From the NCBI RefSeq assembly GCF_024746835.1, contig NZ_CP080531.1:4298001-4362000 (forward strand): a DNA stretch of 64,000 nt, written 5' to 3'. The translations under genes and the position numbers were made by a program. The notes beneath the pieces were generated by a model. That model saw only the letters and a list, made by a program, of their open reading frames with translations. It made no database searches and was not told the origin of the DNA. Below are positions 54,467-64,000 of this stretch, one piece after another. This DNA is from Mesorhizobium sp. AR02. Its GTDB lineage: Bacteria > Pseudomonadota > Alphaproteobacteria > Rhizobiales > Rhizobiaceae. The first letter of the stretch is position 1, and each line of letters opens with the position of its first letter.

Positions 54467-57400
54467 TCACTGTCCAGCTTGCACGCCTGGCTGCCAGGGG
54501 TACCGTGCCCGCGAACGCAATTGCCGGCACCAGCGACCGAAACGGTCGACATAGATGTAGATCACCGGCGTCGTGTAGAGGGTCAGGATCTGGCTCAGGA
54601 TCAGGCCGCCGACGATGGCGATGCCGAGCGGCTGGCGCAGTTCCGCGCCTTCGCCAAGGCCGATCGCCAGCGGCACGGCGCCGAACAGCGCGGCCATGGT
54701 CGTCATCATGATCGGGCGGAAGCGCAGCAGGCATGCCTGGTAGATGGCGTCATGCGCCGATCTATTCTCGTTGCGCTCCGCGGCCAGCGCGAAGTCGATC
54801 ATCATGATCGCGTTCTTCTTGACGATGCCGATCAGGAGGATGATGCCGATCAGCGCCATGATGGAGAACTCGATGTTGAACAGGGTCAGCGCCAGCAAGG
54901 CGCCGACGCCGGCCGACGGCAAGGTCGACAGAATGGTCAGCGGGTGCGCGTAGCTTTCGTAGAGAATGCCGAGCACGACATAGACGGCGATCAGCGCGGC
55001 AAGGATCAGCAGCGGCTGGTCGGACAGCGAATCCTGGAAGACGCGCGCCGTGCCCTGGAAACTGCCATGGATGGTGGCCGGCATGCCGATGCGGTCGGCG
55101 GCCGCGTTGATGGCCGCGACGCCTTCACTGAGGGCGACGCCCGGCGCCAGATTGAACGACAGCGTGGTGGCGACGAACAGGCCCTGGTGGTTGACCGACA
55201 GCGGCGTGCTGCCGGGGCCATAGTGCGCGACGGCCGACAGCGGCACCATGGTCTCGGCTCCGGTGCTGACCGCTGAACCGGTCGAGGCCGCCGTCCTGCC
55301 GGTGCTGGTAATGGAATTGTTGGCCTGGTTGCGTGCGGCGTCGGCGGCGACCGACTGGGCGCTGCTGGACTTGCCTGATACAACGAATGTGCCGGCAACC
55401 GCATTGCTCGACTGCGATCCACCAACCGATCCGCCCGATGTGCTGACATAGACTTTTTTCAACGCATCGGGGGTCTGCCAGTATTGCGGCGCCACCTCCA
55501 TGATGACGTGGTACTGGTTGCGCTGGACATAGATGGTGGACACCTGGCGCTGGCCGAAAGCGTCGTAAAGCGTGTTGTCGATCTCGCTGGCTGATATGCC
55601 GAGGCGTGTTGCGGTGTCGCGGTCGATGGTGACGTCGGCTTCCAGGCCCTTGTTCTGCTGGTCGCTGTTGACATCGGTGAGCTTGGGTTCCGTTTGCAGC
55701 GCGGCCGCGAGCTTCGGCGCCCATTCCGCCAGTTCGTCGAAACTGTCACCTTGCAAGGTGTACTGGTACTGCGCGTTCGACTGCCGCCCGCCGACGCGTA
55801 TATCCTGCACCGCCTGCAGGAAGAGCGTGGCGCCTGGCACCACAGCCAGTTCGGGCCGCAGCCTGGCGATGACCTGGTCGGCGGAGATCTTGCGCTCGGC
55901 CAGCGGCTTCAGCGACACGAACATGTAGCCGGAATTGGTCTGGCCGCCGCCGGTGACGCCGACCGCGGTGTCGACGGCGGGATCCTTGCTGACGATGCCG
56001 GCGAACTGGCTGAGCTTCTGCGACATCAGTTGGAAGGAGGTCGCCTGGTCGGCCTGGATCGAGCCGGTCAGCCGTCCCGTGTCCTGCTGCGGGAAGAAGC
56101 CTTTTGGGATGGTGACATAGAGGTAGCCATTGAGGCAGAGCGTTGCCGCCAGAACCGCCATGATCAGCAGCGGATTGTCGAGTGCCCAGGACAGCGATCG
56201 GCGGTAGCCGCTCAGCATGCCCTCGAAGATACGCTCGCTGAAACGGTAGAGCCGGCTATGTTCGCGTTCTCGCTCGGGGCGCAGCAGGATCGAGCACATC
56301 ATCGGCGTGGTGGTCAGCGAGATGGCGAGCGAGACCAGGATCGCCGCCGACAGCGTGATGGCAAATTCGCGGAACAGTCGTCCGACGATGCCGCCCATCA
56401 GCAGGATCGGGATGAAGACGGCGATCAGCGACAGGCTCATCGACAGCACGGTGAAGCCGACCTCCTGGGAGCCCTTGATGGCCGCCTCCATGCGGTCCAT
56501 GCCGGAAGCGGTGTGGCGGGCGATGTTCTCCAGCACCACGATGGCGTCATCGACGACGAAGCCAGTGGCCACCGTCATCGCCATCAGCGACAGATTGTCG
56601 ATGCTGAAGCCGAGCAGGTACATGACGCCCAGCGTGCCGACCAGGGATACTGGCACGGCCACGATCGGCACCAGCGCCGAGCGCACGTCGCGCAGGAAGG
56701 CGAAGACGACGAGGATCACCAGGCCGATGGCGATCATCAGCGTCTGTGCGACCTCGCTCAGTGAAGCGCGGATGGTGGTCGAACGGCCGACCGCCAGCGA
56801 CAGGTCGATGGCTGGCGAGATCGAGGCCCGCAACGTCGGCAGCAGCGCCTTCACCCGGTCGACCGTCGCGATGATGTTGGCGTTGGGCGAGCGGTTGAGG
56901 ATGATCAGGACGCCCGGCTTGCCGTTGGCTAGACCGGCATTGCGGATGTTCTCGACGGAATCATTGACCTGGCCGACATCGGAGAGCCTGACCGGCGCGC
57001 CGTTGCGGTAGGCAACGACCAGCGAGCGATAGGCGTCGGCCTGGTTGGCCTGGTCGTTGGCGTAGATCTGGTAGCGCTGGTCGCCGACGTCGATGGCGCC
57101 CTTGGGGCTGTGGGCGTTGGCCGAGGCGAGTGCTGCGCGCACATCCTCCAGCCCGATGCCGTAATCGTAGAGCACCTGCGGGTTGAGCTCGACGCGCACC
57201 GCCGGCAGCGAGCTGCCGCCCACCGACACCTCGCCGATGCCGTCGACCTGCGAGAGTTTCTGCGCCAGCACGGTGCTGGCGGCATCGAAGAGCTGGCCCT
57301 TGGACAGAGTGTCCGATGTCATCGACAGAACGAGGATCGGGGCGTCGGCGGGATTGACCTTACGATAGGTGGGGTTGGAGCGCAGGCTGGACGGCAGGTC

Positions 57401-57751
57401 GGCGCGGGCGGCGTTGATCGCCGCCTGGACGTCACGCGCGGCACCGTCAATGTCGCGGTCCAGCCCGAACTGCAAGGTGATGCGGGCGCTGCCGACGCTG
57501 CTCGACGAGGTCATTTCGTTGACATCGGCGATCTCGCCGAGATGCCGCTCGAGCGGACTGGCGACGGTGTTCGCCACCACCTGGGGGCTGGCGCCTGGCA
57601 GCGAGGCCGTCACCGATATTACGGGGTAGTCGACCGCCGGCAGTGGCGCCACCGGCAATTGCGGAAATGCCACCAGCCCGGCCGCCAGCAGGCCGAAGGT
57701 CAGCAGCGTCGTCGCCACCGGCCGCCGGATGAAGGGAACCGACAGGTTCAT
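54467..57751 (-). CDS. mdtC: RND-family multidrug efflux pump inner-membrane subunit, MdtC-like
   Basis: The 1094-residue protein is the second RND subunit of an MdtABC-type pump, driven by the proton gradient. It begins [20 protein letters not shown] and has the RND repeats of a large periplasmic loop after helices 1 and 7. The helix-4 region [20 protein letters not shown] contains the paired Asp of the proton path, and [19 protein letters not shown] marks the second half. A Ser/Ala/Thr-rich insertion near residues 780-840 ([20 protein letters not shown]) is unusual. Its start overlaps the stop of the mdtB-like gene (ATGA). Confidence 0.92.
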   Translation of the reverse strand: MNLSVPFIRRPVATTLLTFGLLAAGLVAFPQLPVAPLPAVDYPVISVTASLPGASPQVVANTVASPLERHLGEIADVNEMTSSSSVGSARITLQFGLDRDIDGAARDVQAAINAARADLPSSLRSNPTYRKVNPADAPILVLSMTSDTLSKGQLFDAASTVLAQKLSQVDGIGEVSVGGSSLPAVRVELNPQVLYDYGIGLEDVRAALASANAHSPKGAIDVGDQRYQIYANDQANQADAYRSLVVAYRNGAPVRLSDVGQVNDSVENIRNAGLANGKPGVLIILNRSPNANIIATVDRVKALLPTLRASISPAIDLSLAVGRSTTIRASLSEVAQTLMIAIGLVILVVFAFLRDVRSALVPIVAVPVSLVGTLGVMYLLGFSIDNLSLMAMTVATGFVVDDAIVVLENIARHTASGMDRMEAAIKGSQEVGFTVLSMSLSLIAVFIPILLMGGIVGRLFREFAITLSAAILVSLAISLTTTPMMCSILLRPEREREHSRLYRFSERIFEGMLSGYRRSLSWALDNPLLIMAVLAATLCLNGYLYVTIPKGFFPQQDTGRLTGSIQADQATSFQLMSQKLSQFAGIVSKDPAVDTAVGVTGGGQTNSGYMFVSLKPLAERKISADQVIARLRPELAVVPGATLFLQAVQDIRVGGRQSNAQYQYTLQGDSFDELAEWAPKLAAALQTEPKLTDVNSDQQNKGLEADVTIDRDTATRLGISASEIDNTLYDAFGQRQVSTIYVQRNQYHVIMEVAPQYWQTPDALKKVYVSTSGGSVGGSQSSNAVAGTFVVSGKSSSAQSVAADAARNQANNSITSTGRTAASTGSAVSTGAETMVPLSAVAHYGPGSTPLSVNHQGLFVATTLSFNLAPGVALSEGVAAINAAADRIGMPATIHGSFQGTARVFQDSLSDQPLLILAALIAVYVVLGILYESYAHPLTILSTLPSAGVGALLALTLFNIEFSIMALIGIILLIGIVKKNAIMMIDFALAAERNENRSAHDAIYQACLLRFRPIMMTTMAALFGAVPLAIGLGEGAELRQPLGIAIVGGLILSQILTLYTTPVIYIYVDRFGRWCRQLRSRARYPWQPGVQAGQ

Positions 57752-60700
57752 GGCGCGGCGTCCGCACCATGGGCACGGGGAAGATCGGGGGCACGGGGAA
57801 GGTTGGGTTCGATGCCGCGCAGGCGGGCGGCGAGGCGATCGAACCAGAGATAAATCACCGGCGTGGTGAACAGCGTCAGCAACTGGCTGAGCAGCAGGCC
57901 GCCGACGATGGAGACGCCCAAGGGATGGCGCAGTTCCGAGCCGACGCCGGTGCCGAGCATCAGCGGCAAGGCGCCGAGCATCGCCGCCAGCGTCGTCATC
58001 AGGATCGGGCGGAAGCGCAGCAGGCAGGCCTGGTAGATCGCCTCGCGCGGCGCCTTGCCTTCATTGCGCTGCGCGTCGAGTGCGAAGTCGATCATCATGA
58101 TGGCGTTCTTCTTGACCACGCCGATCAAGAGGATGATGCCGATGATCGAAATGATGGTCAGGTCCTGGCCGGCGATCATCAGCGCCAGCAACGCGCCGAT
58201 GCCGGCCGAAGGCAGCGTCGACAAGATGGTGATGGGGTGGATGAAGCTTTCATAGAGCACGCCCAGCACGATGTAGACCGTCACCACCGCCGCCAAGATC
58301 AGGAACAGCGTGTTGTCGAGCGAAGCCTGGAAGGCACGCGCCGCGCCCTGGAAGCTGGTGATGATGCTGAGCGGCATGCCGATATCGGTCTGCGCCTTCT
58401 CGATCGCCGTGACCGCCTCGCCAAGCGACGCGCCTGGCGCCAGGTTGAACGACACGGTGGTGGCCGGGAATTGCCCCATATGGGTGATCTGCAGCGGCGT
58501 GGTGGCGATATGGGTGGTTGCCACCACCGACAGCGGCACGGGCGCGCCGCCCGTCGACGAGGGCAGATAGACGGAAGAGAGCGCCTTGAGCGAATCCTGC
58601 TCCGAAGGGGCGGCCTCGAGAATGACGCGGGACTGGCTTGACGTGGTGTAGATGGTCGAGACCATGCGCTGGCCGAAAGCGTCGTAGAGCGCGTTGTCGA
58701 CCGTTGCCGGCGTGATGCCGAAGCGGGCGGCCTGGTCGCGGTCGATGTCGACAAAGACGGCAAGGCCGCTGTTCGACAGGTCGCTGGCGACATCGGCGAG
58801 CTGCGGCAGCGTGTTCAGTTTTGTGAGCAGCTTCGGCGTCCATTCTCCCAGTTCGTCGGCATTGGCGTCCTGGAGCACGAATTGATACTGGGTGCGGCTG
58901 ACCTGGCCGTCGATGGTCAAGTCCTGAACCGGCTGCATGTAGAGCGTCACGCCCGCCACCGAAGCGGCTTCCTGTTTCAGGCGCGCGATGACCTGCGTGA
59001 TATCAGCGGTGCGCTGTTCATGCGGCTTGAGGTTGATCAGGATGCGGCCGACATTCATCGTGGTGTTGGTGCCGTCGACGCCGATGAAGGACGACAGGCT
59101 GTCGACATCGGGGTCTTTGAGAATGATGGTGGCCAGCTGCTGCTGGCGGTCGGCCATGGCGGCATAGGAGATCGACTGCGGCGCCTCGGTGATGGCCTGG
59201 ATGACGCCAGTGTCCTGCACCGGGAAGAACCCCTTGGGGATGATCACGTAGAGCGCGGCCGTCAGCACCAGGGTCGCCGCCGCCACCACGAGCATCAGCG
59301 TCTGCCGGTCGAGCACCCAGGTCAGCGCCCGACCATAGCCACGGATGACCCAGTCGAAGAAGTCGCGGCTGGCGCGCTGCAGGGCATTCTCCCGCACCGC
59401 CGCCACCGGCTTGAGCAGCTTGGCGCAGGCCATCGGCACCAGCGTCAGCGACACCACGGCCGAGATCAGGATGGTGGTGGCCAGCGTGATCGAGAATTCG
59501 CGGAACAGCCTGCCGACGACATCGCCCATGAACAGAAGCGGGATCAGCACCGCGATCAGCGACACGGTCAGCGAGATGATGGTGAAGCCGATCTGCTGCG
59601 ACCCTTTCAGCGCCGCCTGCAGCGGGGTCGCGCCTTCCTCGACATAGCGCGCGACGTTCTCGATGACGACGATGGCGTCGTCGACGACGAAGCCGGTGGC
59701 AATGGTCAGCGCCATCAGCGAAAGATTGTCGAGGCTGAAGCCGAACAGGTACATGACACCCAGCGTGCCGACGAGCGACAGGGGAACCGAAAGGCTCGGA
59801 ATCAGCGTGGCGCGCGCGCTGCGCAGGAAGACGAAAATGACCAGCACGACGAGGATGATCGACAGCGTCAGCTCGTATTCGACGTCGCGAACGGAAGCCC
59901 GGATGGTCGTGGTGCGGTCGGTCAGCACCTTGATGTCGACGGCATTCGGCAGCGAGGCCTGCAGCTGCGGCAGTAGCGCCTTGATGCGGTCGACTACGTC
60001 AATGACGTTGGCGCCGGGCTGGCGCTGGATGTTGAGGATGATCGCCGGCGTGCTGTTCATCCAGGCGGCGAGCCGGTTGTTCTCGGTGGCGTCGACCACG
60101 TCGGCCACATCGCTCAGCCGCACCGGCGCGCCGTCCTTGTAGGCGACGATCAGCGAGCGGTATTCGTCGGCGCTCTTCAACTGGTCGTTGGCGTTGATCG
60201 TGTAGGCGCGCGACGGTCCGTCGAAATTGCCTTTCGCCGTGTTGACGTTGGCGCTGCCGAGCGTGGTGCGCAGGTCGTCGAGGTTGAGGCCGTAGGCGGC
60301 GAGCTTGCGCGGGTCGGCCTGGACGCGCACGGCGGGGCGCTGGCCGCCGCTGAGGCTGACCAGGCCGACGCCCGGCAGCTGCGATATCTTCTGCGCTAGC
60401 CTGGTGTCGGCAAGCTGCTGCACATCGCGCAGCGGCATGGTCGCCGAGGTCAGGCCGAGCGTCAGCACCGGCGCGTCGGCCGGGTTGACCTTGGCATAGA
60501 TCGGCGGCGCCGGCAGGTCGGCCGGCAGCAGGTTGCCGGCGGCGTTGATGGCGGCCTGCACCTCCTGCTCGGCGACATCGAGCGAGATCGCCAGGCTGAA
60601 CTGCATCGTGATGACGGAGGAACCGGCCGAACTCACCGAGTTCATCTGGTTGAGGTTGGCGATCTGGCCGAGCTGGACTTCCAGGGGTGCTGTGACCGAG

Positions 60701-60882
60701 GATGTCATGACGTCAGGGCTGGCGCCGGGATAGAAGGTCTGCACCTGGATGGTGGGATAGTCGACCTCGGGCAGGGCCGAGACGGGCAAATAGCGATAGG
60801 CCAGCAGGCCGGACAGCATGATGGCGACCATGAACAGCGATGTCGCCACCGGCCGCAGGATGAAGGCTCGCGACGGGCTCAT
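57748..60882 (-). CDS. mdtB: RND-family multidrug efflux pump inner-membrane subunit, MdtB-like
   Basis: The 1044-residue protein begins [20 protein letters not shown] and shows the RND hallmarks: [20 protein letters not shown] with the proton-relay Asp pair, [20 protein letters not shown], and [20 protein letters not shown]. It pairs with the MdtC-like protein in a heteromeric pump in the MdtABC systems. The ATG at 60882 is chosen because it overlaps the mdtA-like stop by four bases; the longer open frame upstream is the antiparallel shadow of mdtA. No TolC-like gene is in the window. Confidence 0.92.
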   Translation of the reverse strand: MSPSRAFILRPVATSLFMVAIMLSGLLAYRYLPVSALPEVDYPTIQVQTFYPGASPDVMTSSVTAPLEVQLGQIANLNQMNSVSSAGSSVITMQFSLAISLDVAEQEVQAAINAAGNLLPADLPAPPIYAKVNPADAPVLTLGLTSATMPLRDVQQLADTRLAQKISQLPGVGLVSLSGGQRPAVRVQADPRKLAAYGLNLDDLRTTLGSANVNTAKGNFDGPSRAYTINANDQLKSADEYRSLIVAYKDGAPVRLSDVADVVDATENNRLAAWMNSTPAIILNIQRQPGANVIDVVDRIKALLPQLQASLPNAVDIKVLTDRTTTIRASVRDVEYELTLSIILVVLVIFVFLRSARATLIPSLSVPLSLVGTLGVMYLFGFSLDNLSLMALTIATGFVVDDAIVVIENVARYVEEGATPLQAALKGSQQIGFTIISLTVSLIAVLIPLLFMGDVVGRLFREFSITLATTILISAVVSLTLVPMACAKLLKPVAAVRENALQRASRDFFDWVIRGYGRALTWVLDRQTLMLVVAAATLVLTAALYVIIPKGFFPVQDTGVIQAITEAPQSISYAAMADRQQQLATIILKDPDVDSLSSFIGVDGTNTTMNVGRILINLKPHEQRTADITQVIARLKQEAASVAGVTLYMQPVQDLTIDGQVSRTQYQFVLQDANADELGEWTPKLLTKLNTLPQLADVASDLSNSGLAVFVDIDRDQAARFGITPATVDNALYDAFGQRMVSTIYTTSSQSRVILEAAPSEQDSLKALSSVYLPSSTGGAPVPLSVVATTHIATTPLQITHMGQFPATTVSFNLAPGASLGEAVTAIEKAQTDIGMPLSIITSFQGAARAFQASLDNTLFLILAAVVTVYIVLGVLYESFIHPITILSTLPSAGIGALLALMIAGQDLTIISIIGIILLIGVVKKNAIMMIDFALDAQRNEGKAPREAIYQACLLRFRPILMTTLAAMLGALPLMLGTGVGSELRHPLGVSIVGGLLLSQLLTLFTTPVIYLWFDRLAARLRGIEPNLPRAPDLPRAHGADAAP

Positions 60883-62330
60883 TGCTGCTGCCCGGACTCC
60901 GCGTGACGGTGCTTGTGGCCCTGATGCTTGTGGGTCGTGCCATCCGCCGTCTGTCCGCCGGCTGTCTCCCCATTTGACGTCTCCCCATTTGGCGTCTGCC
61001 CATCCGACGTCTGTCCGTCCGACGGCGCCGCTGCTTGTGGGGTCTGGGCGGGCGTCTGTGCCGGCTCGGGGGGCTGGCCCGCCGCCGGGGTTGGCGCTGT
61101 CGCCCGAGGCTGTGCCGGCGCCGGGGCCGGCGCCTGGCCGTCCTGCTGAAGGTTGATATGGGCGCCGTCGCGGAGCTTGTCGGCGCCGTCGACGACGACG
61201 CGGTCGCCGGGGTTCAGGCCAGCGAGGATCTCGACGCGTTCGCCATTGGTGACGCCAAGCGTGACCTTGCGCACGGCAACGGTGCTGTCGGGGTTGACCA
61301 GATAGACGAAGGTGCCGGGCAGGCCGCGCTGGATCGCCGCGATCGGGGCGATCGCCACGTCCTTGTGCTCGTCGACGAGAAGCCCGACGTTGACGAACTG
61401 GTTCGGGTAGAGGACACGCGCTTCGTTGGCGAAGCCCGCCCGCAGCTTGATGGTGCCGGTGCTCGGGTCGATCTGGCTGTCGAAGGTCTCGAGCTGGCCG
61501 TCGGCGAGCTTCTTGGCTCCGGCGCGATCGAAGGCAGTGGTGGGCAGCGTGGCGCCCTGTTGCATGCGTTGCGCGATGGCGGGCAGTTCGTCCTCGGGCA
61601 CCGTGAACAACACACTGATCGGCTGGACTTGAGTGATGATGACGATGCCGTTGGCATCGGTTGGGGTGACGTAGTTGCCCTGATCGACCTGGCGCAGGCC
61701 GGCCCGTCCATCGACCGGAGAGAGGATGCGGCAATAGTCGAGATTGAGGGTGGCGGTCTGTATCATCGCCTGGTCGACCTGGACGGAGCCCTGGTCCTGC
61801 GCGACAAGGGCGACTTGCGCGTCGAGGGTCTGGGGTGTCGCCGTCCCCTGCGCCACCAGCTTCTGGTCGCGAACGAGGTCGAGCTGGGCATCCTTGAGCA
61901 TGGCCTGGTCGCGCACCAGCTGGCCCTGGGCCTGGGCGAGTGCTGCCTGGAAGGGGCGGGGATCGATTTCAGCCAGCAGGTCGCCCTTCTTGACGTCCTG
62001 GCCCTCCTTGAAATTTACCTGGATGAGCGGGCCGGTGACCTGCGACTTGACGGTGACGGTGGAGAGCGAGGTCACCGTGCCGAGTGCGTTGAGCGTGACG
62101 TCTATGGTGCCCTTTTCGACGGCGGCGGCGCCGATCGTCGTCGGCGCGCCGCGTCTGCCGCCGGGTTGCCTGGCCTCGACATGCGGGCGTTGATAGAGAT
62201 AGGCGCCGGTGGCGGCGACAATGGCAATGAAGATCAGCCACTGAATCCAGCCACGCGAACGGCGTGGCGCGACGACCGTCTGCAGGGGCATTTCCAATTG
62301 CTGGTCCATGGCGGCATCTTTCACCCCCAT
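60879..62330 (-). CDS. mdtA: RND efflux periplasmic adaptor (MdtA-like membrane fusion protein) with His-rich tail
   Basis: The 483-residue adaptor links the RND pump to an outer-membrane channel. An N-terminal membrane anchor ([20 protein letters not shown]) is followed by a lipoyl/coiled-coil region ([20 protein letters not shown]), a beta-barrel domain ([20 protein letters not shown]) and a membrane-proximal domain ([20 protein letters not shown]). Past residue 415 the chain becomes Pro/Ala/Gln-rich, then has repeated DGQT/NGET units and ends in [12 protein letters not shown]. The ATG at 62330 is used; one at 62309 is equally possible, as neither has a strong ribosome binding site. Confidence 0.9.
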   Translation of the reverse strand: MGVKDAAMDQQLEMPLQTVVAPRRSRGWIQWLIFIAIVAATGAYLYQRPHVEARQPGGRRGAPTTIGAAAVEKGTIDVTLNALGTVTSLSTVTVKSQVTGPLIQVNFKEGQDVKKGDLLAEIDPRPFQAALAQAQGQLVRDQAMLKDAQLDLVRDQKLVAQGTATPQTLDAQVALVAQDQGSVQVDQAMIQTATLNLDYCRILSPVDGRAGLRQVDQGNYVTPTDANGIVIITQVQPISVLFTVPEDELPAIAQRMQQGATLPTTAFDRAGAKKLADGQLETFDSQIDPSTGTIKLRAGFANEARVLYPNQFVNVGLLVDEHKDVAIAPIAAIQRGLPGTFVYLVNPDSTVAVRKVTLGVTNGERVEILAGLNPGDRVVVDGADKLRDGAHINLQQDGQAPAPAPAQPRATAPTPAAGQPPEPAQTPAQTPQAAAPSDGQTSDGQTPNGETSNGETAGGQTADGTTHKHQGHKHRHAESGQQQ

Positions 62331-62450
62331 CGACCAATATGACCGAAACGACCCCAAGTCGAATTAACAGTTGGACAGGTTTGGCGCGGCCCTGCCGGCC
62401 GCTCAATCGCCCCGAATTGCTGCCGGGTTGGCCAGCCGCGACCTCGCCTT

Positions 62451-63209
62451 CTACATGCGCATCAACAGGCCGCCGTCGACGGCAAGCTCGATGCCGGTGA
62501 TGTAGCTCGCGGCGTCTGAGAGCAGGAAGAGCGCCGCGTTGGCCATGTCCTGCGGCGTGCCGATGCGGCCAAGCGGCGCGTAGCTCGCCACCGCCGAACG
62601 CTTTTCCTCGGTGTCCCAGCGCGCCTGCAGCGGGGTCAGCGCCATGCCAGGGCAGATGGCGTTGGAGCGGATGCGCTCACCGGCGAGCTGCATGGCCAGC
62701 GATTTGGAAAGCGCGCACACACCTGCCTTCGAGGCCTGGTAGGCGTCCTGCGGGTTGGCGTCGCCGCGATACCACTGGATGGTCGAGAAATGCACCATGG
62801 CGCCGCCGCGCCCGCCCGAGCGCATATGCGGAACGACGGAGCGTGCGGTGTGCACGAAGGATTTCAGATTGATGTTGAAGACCTCGTCCCAGACGTCGAG
62901 GTCCATCTCCAGCGCCGACTTGTCGCGGCCGAACCAAAGCACGCCGGCGACATTGGCGAGATAGTCGATGCCGCCGCGCTCACGGCCCGCCGTGCCGACG
63001 ACCTGTTCGACGAAAGCGGCGTCGGTGAGATCACCCTGGGCGAAGGTGAGCCTGTCGTCATAGGCGGCCAGCGATGCCGGGCCGGCCTTGACGTCGATGG
63101 CGGTGACGGAGGCGCCGGCGTCGAGGAGTGCCAGCGTGATCGCTTCGCCCATGCCGCCGCCCGCGCCGGCGACGACCGCATGCCTGCCGGTGAAATCATA
63201 GACGATCAT
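62451..63209 (-). CDS. Short-chain dehydrogenase/reductase
   Basis: The 252-residue NAD(P)-dependent oxidoreductase has the cofactor motif AVVAGAGGGMGEAITLAL, the structural YLANVAGVLWFG, the catalytic Ser in MVHFSTIQWY, the YxxxK pair in AYQASKAGVCALSKSLAMQL, and the C-terminal GIELAVDGGLLMRM. An Asp at the end of the second strand (TAIDVKAG) favours NAD over NADP. The start has a GAGGGG ribosome binding site. It is divergent from an aldehyde dehydrogenase gene, so the two may act on one alcohol/aldehyde pair (inference). The substrate is unknown. Confidence 0.88.
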   Translation of the reverse strand: MIVYDFTGRHAVVAGAGGGMGEAITLALLDAGASVTAIDVKAGPASLAAYDDRLTFAQGDLTDAAFVEQVVGTAGRERGGIDYLANVAGVLWFGRDKSALEMDLDVWDEVFNINLKSFVHTARSVVPHMRSGGRGGAMVHFSTIQWYRGDANPQDAYQASKAGVCALSKSLAMQLAGERIRSNAICPGMALTPLQARWDTEEKRSAVASYAPLGRIGTPQDMANAALFLLSDAASYITGIELAVDGGLLMRM

Positions 63210-63361
63210 CTCAACCCCTCATGTGCTGCCGCCAATGCGTGATGGTAGGACAATAGGGGCGGATAAAAATTCCATCAAGCGGTATTAGAAAAAATTTGCC
63301 AAAATAGAAAATCGCGATATCGTGCCCGCATGACCTCTCCTCTTGGATGGATCTCAAGACC
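63210..63361. promoter_or_regulatory. Divergent promoter gap between the dehydrogenase genes
   Basis: These 152 bases separate two divergent genes. The stretch 63260-63325 is clearly AT-rich compared with its surroundings (AAAAATTCCATC, AGAAAAAATTTGCC, AAAATAGAAAATCG), as expected for back-to-back promoters. TCGCGATATCG near 63312 is a short near-palindrome. No consensus boxes stand out. Confidence 0.4.
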
Positions 63362-64000
63362 ATGAACCTGCATTCCGCCGCGCGGACCTTTTCCGTGACC
63401 TCTCCCGTCGACGGCTCGATCTACACGACGCGCGTCTATGCCGATGGCAGGACAATCGAGGCGGCACTCACCCGGGCTCGCGTGGCCTTGCCGTCGTGGC
63501 GGCGGACGCCGTTGGCCGAGCGGCTGGCGATCCTGCTGCGCTTCGGCGAGGAGATGAAGGCGCGGGCGACGCAGCTGGCTGAAATGGTGGCGTGGCAGAT
63601 CGGCCGGCCGCTGTGGCAGGCCGATGAGACGCCGCGCTTGGCGCTGGTGGGGCAACTGCTCGCAGACGTCGCGCCGGAGACGCTGGCCGACGTGCCTTAT
63701 CCTTCGGACGAAAACATCCGCCGCTACGCCAAGCCGGTGGCGGGCGGCCTGCATCTGTCGATCTGTGCCTGGAACTATCCGACCGCCATGCTCGGCTATC
63801 TCGTCACCGCGCCACTCGCGGCCGGCAATGTCGTGATCTTCAAGCATTCGCCGCAGACGCCGCTGATTGCCGAGCTGGCCGAGGAAGCTTTTCGTGCTGC
63901 CGGCGGCCCGGAAGGCGTGTTCCAGAGCCTGCATCTCGACCATGCCGATGCCGAGAAGCTAATCGCGTCCGGCGCCGTCAACGCGGTGAATTTCATTGGC
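63362..64000 (+). CDS. Aldehyde dehydrogenase, N-terminal part (cut by window edge)
   Basis: The first 213 codons of an aldehyde dehydrogenase are present. The frame from ATG 63362 gives NLHSAARTFSVTSPVDGSIY, then the helical ALPSWRRTPLAERLAILLRF and the cofactor-site strand GGLHLSICAWNYPTAMLGYL, where the usual PWNFP is AWNYP, then AGNVVIFKHSPQTPLIAELA. The frame reaches the window end at VNAVNFIG, before the catalytic Glu and Cys. An in-frame ATG at 63347 would add five residues. It differs from the ALDH7-type gene at 41270. Confidence 0.85.
   Translation, partial: MNLHSAARTFSVTSPVDGSIYTTRVYADGRTIEAALTRARVALPSWRRTPLAERLAILLRFGEEMKARATQLAEMVAWQIGRPLWQADETPRLALVGQLLADVAPETLADVPYPSDENIRRYAKPVAGGLHLSICAWNYPTAMLGYLVTAPLAAGNVVIFKHSPQTPLIAELAEEAFRAAGGPEGVFQSLHLDHADAEKLIASGAVNAVNFIG

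Noticed and set aside
60885..61734. Upstream extension of the mdtB-like frame
   Set aside because: The extra 284 residues are the shadow of mdtA in another frame; the RND sequence begins at the ATG at 60882, which overlaps the mdtA stop.

Overview
The window is high-GC DNA that looks like a chromosomal piece of an alphaproteobacterium of the order Rhizobiales, most likely Mesorhizobium or a close relative. This is inferred from the flagellar gene order (fliI, flgF, a DUF1217 gene, then motA-fliM-fliN-fliG-flhB, then visR-visN), from the many alphaproteobacterial-type ABC and catabolic genes, and from dispersed intergenic palindromes. No rRNA, tRNA or CRISPR array was recognised, and no database search was possible.

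Layout. 1-8920: flagellar block, with fliI (cut by the window edge), flgF and DUF1217 on the minus strand, the motor/switch/export operon motA-fliM-fliN-fliG-flhB-orf on the plus strand, and the LuxR-type regulator pair visN-visR on the minus strand. 9430-13590: a secreted two-domain M16 metallopeptidase and a TMEM43-family membrane protein. 13619-15141: a complete IS1182-like insertion sequence that landed inside the shared terminator hairpin of two convergent genes and duplicated 19 bp. 15205-25333: a probable acyl-polyamine uptake and hydrolysis locus, with a histone-deacetylase-fold amidohydrolase, a TetR regulator, a YtcJ-type amidohydrolase, a PotABCD-like transporter and two NylB-like serine hydrolases. 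25460-29996: tex, then a LysR gene divergent from glutaryl-CoA dehydrogenase, which is followed by a 143-bp inverted repeat. 30253-37044: an uncharacterised amidoligase/transglutaminase cluster whose last gene is broken by a one-base frameshift. 37188-42784: a glycosyltransferase, a topoisomerase IB, a DGPF/ECF sigma pair with a recognisable self-type promoter, and a lysine-pathway aldehyde dehydrogenase.

42831-45069 holds the least expected item: a 30-codon minus-strand gene with a good ribosome binding site, whose peptide carries a lasso-type leader motif (YxxPxL) and a short Cys-containing tail. It lies downstream of two tandem paralogous putative winged-helix proteins of unknown function. 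45275-53797 is a two-partner secretion pair, an outer-membrane TpsB transporter and a 2205-residue TpsA adhesin with about ten near-identical 78-residue repeats and a C-terminal Cys pair. 53897-62330 holds a small exported protein and an MdtABC-type RND efflux operon. The window ends with a short-chain dehydrogenase divergent from a truncated aldehyde dehydrogenase.

Functional links. The flagellar genes and VisNR form one motility regulon. The amidohydrolases, TetR and Pot transporter plausibly act on imported acylated amines. GcdH and the ALDH7-type enzyme both fit lysine degradation, although they are about 11 kb apart. The amidoligase cluster and the orphan RiPP-like gene are the places where an undescribed system is most likely.
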